From the NCBI GenBank assembly GCA_009704065.1, contig WLEX01000065.1, positions 1-6,896 of the forward strand: 6,896 nt of DNA. Direction: 5' to 3'. Below, in pieces: positions 5,901-6,896 of the stretch. Below the pieces are notes generated by a model, which saw nothing but the letters and a program-made list of their open reading frames with translations, had not been told where the DNA came from and did no database searches. The stretch is from Actinomycetota bacterium (lineage in GTDB: Bacteria > Actinomycetota > Acidimicrobiia > Acidimicrobiales > Ilumatobacteraceae). The position numbers were made by a program, and so were the translations under genes. Each line of letters starts with the position of its first letter. Position 1 is the stretch's first letter.

Positions 5901-6722
5901 GTGTCGGTACGTGTTCCTGCAACATCTGCAAATCTGGGACCAGGATTCGACGTTCTTGGATTGGCGTTGTCTCTCTATGTCGAAGTGGGCATTATCGGCA
6001 CCGACGCAACGCCGAGCGAAGCAATTGAGGCAAACGATACGCATCCAGCACAGATTGCATTCGTGCGTGCAGGTGGCTCGGGTCGTCTGTGGGTGAAGAA
6101 CGATATTCCTATGGGACGAGGCATGGGGTTTAGTGGCGCGGTGCGTATTGCGGGAGTTGTAGCGGCCGAAGTGCAACGTGATGGCACATGGCACCGAGAT
6201 TCATCTGATGCACTTTCGATTGGTACTGAACTAGAAGGTCATGCCGACAACGTGGCGCCATCGTTGCATGGTGGCATTGTGATCACATCAGAAAACATTG
6301 TGGTGCAAGTCCCGTTGGCGCTCGACCCTGCATTTGTGATGTGGATCCCTGAATTCACTACCTCTACTAATGAGTCGCGCGGAAAAATAGGGCCACAGAT
6401 TGCTCTCGAAGATGCAGTATTCAATATTGCTCGCACTGCGATGTTTGTTGCTGCCCTGTCAACGGGAGATACAGCGTTGCTGCGCGAAGCCACCCGTGAT
6501 CGCATTCATCAAGATATTCGCCTTGCTGCGTCACCTCCGTGCAAAGCAGCTCTCGACGCCGGACTTGCAGCTGGTGCATGGTGTGGTTGGCTCTCTGGTT
6601 CTGGGCCTACCGTTGCCATCATGTGTGAAGTTGCAGAGGCTTCGCGTATCGCTGGCGCCATGCCCACCGATGGGCGCACCATGATTTTGCGACTCGATCG
6701 TGCTGGTGTTGTGGTCTCTTGA
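5901..6722 (+). CDS. thrB: Homoserine kinase (GHMP family), short form with an altered phosphate-binding loop
   Basis: ATP-dependent phosphorylation of L-homoserine to O-phosphohomoserine in threonine synthesis. The 273 residues are shorter than the usual 295-310. Signatures in order: VPATSANLGPGFDVLGLAL (5-23), the GHMP ATP loop PMGRGMGFSGA (70-80), ELEGHADN (110-117, with the likely Mg2+-binding Glu), DRIHQDIR (200-207, the homoserine-kinase type DR-HQ motif) and LSGSGPT (231-237). The ATP loop normally reads GLGSSAA. Here it is GMGFSGA, so one of the two serines is Phe and the following Ala is Gly. The GTG start at 5901 lies 2 bp after the trpD stop with only a weak purine stretch, so translation is probably coupled. 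No in-frame alternative start lies just upstream. Another GHMP kinase activity cannot be excluded, but the DRIHQ and N-terminal motifs favour homoserine. Confidence 0.9.
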   Translation: MSVRVPATSANLGPGFDVLGLALSLYVEVGIIGTDATPSEAIEANDTHPAQIAFVRAGGSGRLWVKNDIPMGRGMGFSGAVRIAGVVAAEVQRDGTWHRDSSDALSIGTELEGHADNVAPSLHGGIVITSENIVVQVPLALDPAFVMWIPEFTTSTNESRGKIGPQIALEDAVFNIARTAMFVAALSTGDTALLREATRDRIHQDIRLAASPPCKAALDAGLAAGAWCGWLSGSGPTVAIMCEVAEASRIAGAMPTDGRTMILRLDRAGVVVS

Positions 6723-6758
6723 CCTAACCCTGAGACACCCCTTCGGCAATGTAAGAAC

Positions 6759-6896
6759 ATGGACATTACGCCACTCACAACACTTGCCACTACAGACACC
6801 CCCGTGCTCATGATCTCGTGCGACACCTGCATCATGGCCCATACCGATGCCTGTGGCGACTGCATGATGAGCGTTTTATGCGATTCTGAGCCTGGA
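6759..6896 (+). CDS. Small cysteine-rich protein of unknown function, partial, cut by the right edge
   Basis: An open frame from ATG 6759 runs 46 codons to the window end without a stop. Five cysteines fall in a short stretch: C21 and C24 (SCDTC), C32 and C35 (DACGDC), and C41 (VLC), with a His at 28 between the pairs. Two CXXC motifs 7 residues apart suggest a zinc or Fe-S knuckle. The pattern reminds me of small conserved actinobacterial proteins with a DACxDCVV-like motif, but I cannot verify that or name a function. CAATGT (6747-6752), one mismatch from TANNNT, ends 6 nt before the ATG, so this may be another leaderless start. No ribosome binding site is seen. The 36-bp gap after thrB shows no terminator. 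Confidence 0.6.
   Translation, partial: MDITPLTTLATTDTPVLMISCDTCIMAHTDACGDCMMSVLCDSEPG

Noticed and set aside
5598..6194. 198-codon open frame on the minus strand
   Set aside because: It lies antisense across trpD and thrB, both firmly identified on the plus strand. Its translation has no recognisable domain and is rich in Arg, Thr and Cys, as expected of a shadow frame.
1..6896. CRISPR array, tRNA or rRNA genes, insertion sequences or attachment sites
   Set aside because: No regularly spaced repeats, cloverleaf-like sequence, transposase or integrase motifs, or flanking direct repeats were seen, and coding sequence fills nearly the whole window.

Overview
The window (6896 bases) is chromosomal DNA from an actinobacterium. 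WhiB-like (Wbl) regulators are essentially restricted to Actinobacteria, and one is encoded here. Several genes start directly behind a TANNNT -10 element with no room for a ribosome binding site (leaderless mRNAs), which is common in that phylum. The base composition looks only moderate in GC, and the gene content is that of a small free-living aerobe. From memory this resembles planktonic Acidimicrobiia (Ilumatobacter-like freshwater or marine lineages). That taxonomic guess is inference; the phylum is well supported.

Layout. (1) 1-1472, minus strand: most of aerobic glycerol-3-phosphate dehydrogenase (glpD), cut by the left edge. (2) 1473-1557: an 85-bp divergent promoter region with a perfect 14-bp palindrome. 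(3) 1558-4473, plus strand: a tight redox cassette of a PerR-type Fur-family regulator, a rubrerythrin without a rubredoxin domain, a GlpC/Hdr-like protein with two ferredoxin-type motifs and a CCG domain, and a DUF3501 protein. A strong hairpin terminator or attenuator lies between rubrerythrin and the Fe-S protein. (4) 4467-4537: a hairpin and then a promoter. (5) 4578-4817: a WhiB-like protein. (6) 4834-6722: trpD and thrB, 2 bp apart. (7) 6759-6896: the start of a small Cys-rich protein of unknown function, cut by the right edge.

How the genes may work together. The regulator keeps all five residues of the B. subtilis PerR peroxide-sensing metal site at identical spacing, and it sits 28 bp ahead of a rubrerythrin, a non-haem di-iron peroxidase. 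The rubrerythrin lacks its own rubredoxin electron donor. The next gene encodes a soluble-looking multi-cluster Fe-S protein that could supply electrons, and DUF3501 follows it closely. I recall rubrerythrin, this Fe-S protein and DUF3501 as recurrent neighbours with no assigned biochemical role. The best candidate for an undescribed system here is therefore a PerR-controlled, electron-fed peroxide reductase module. The remaining genes are ordinary metabolism or regulation. There is no tRNA, rRNA, CRISPR array, insertion sequence or prophage gene that I can see, and no gene-free stretch longer than about 105 bp.
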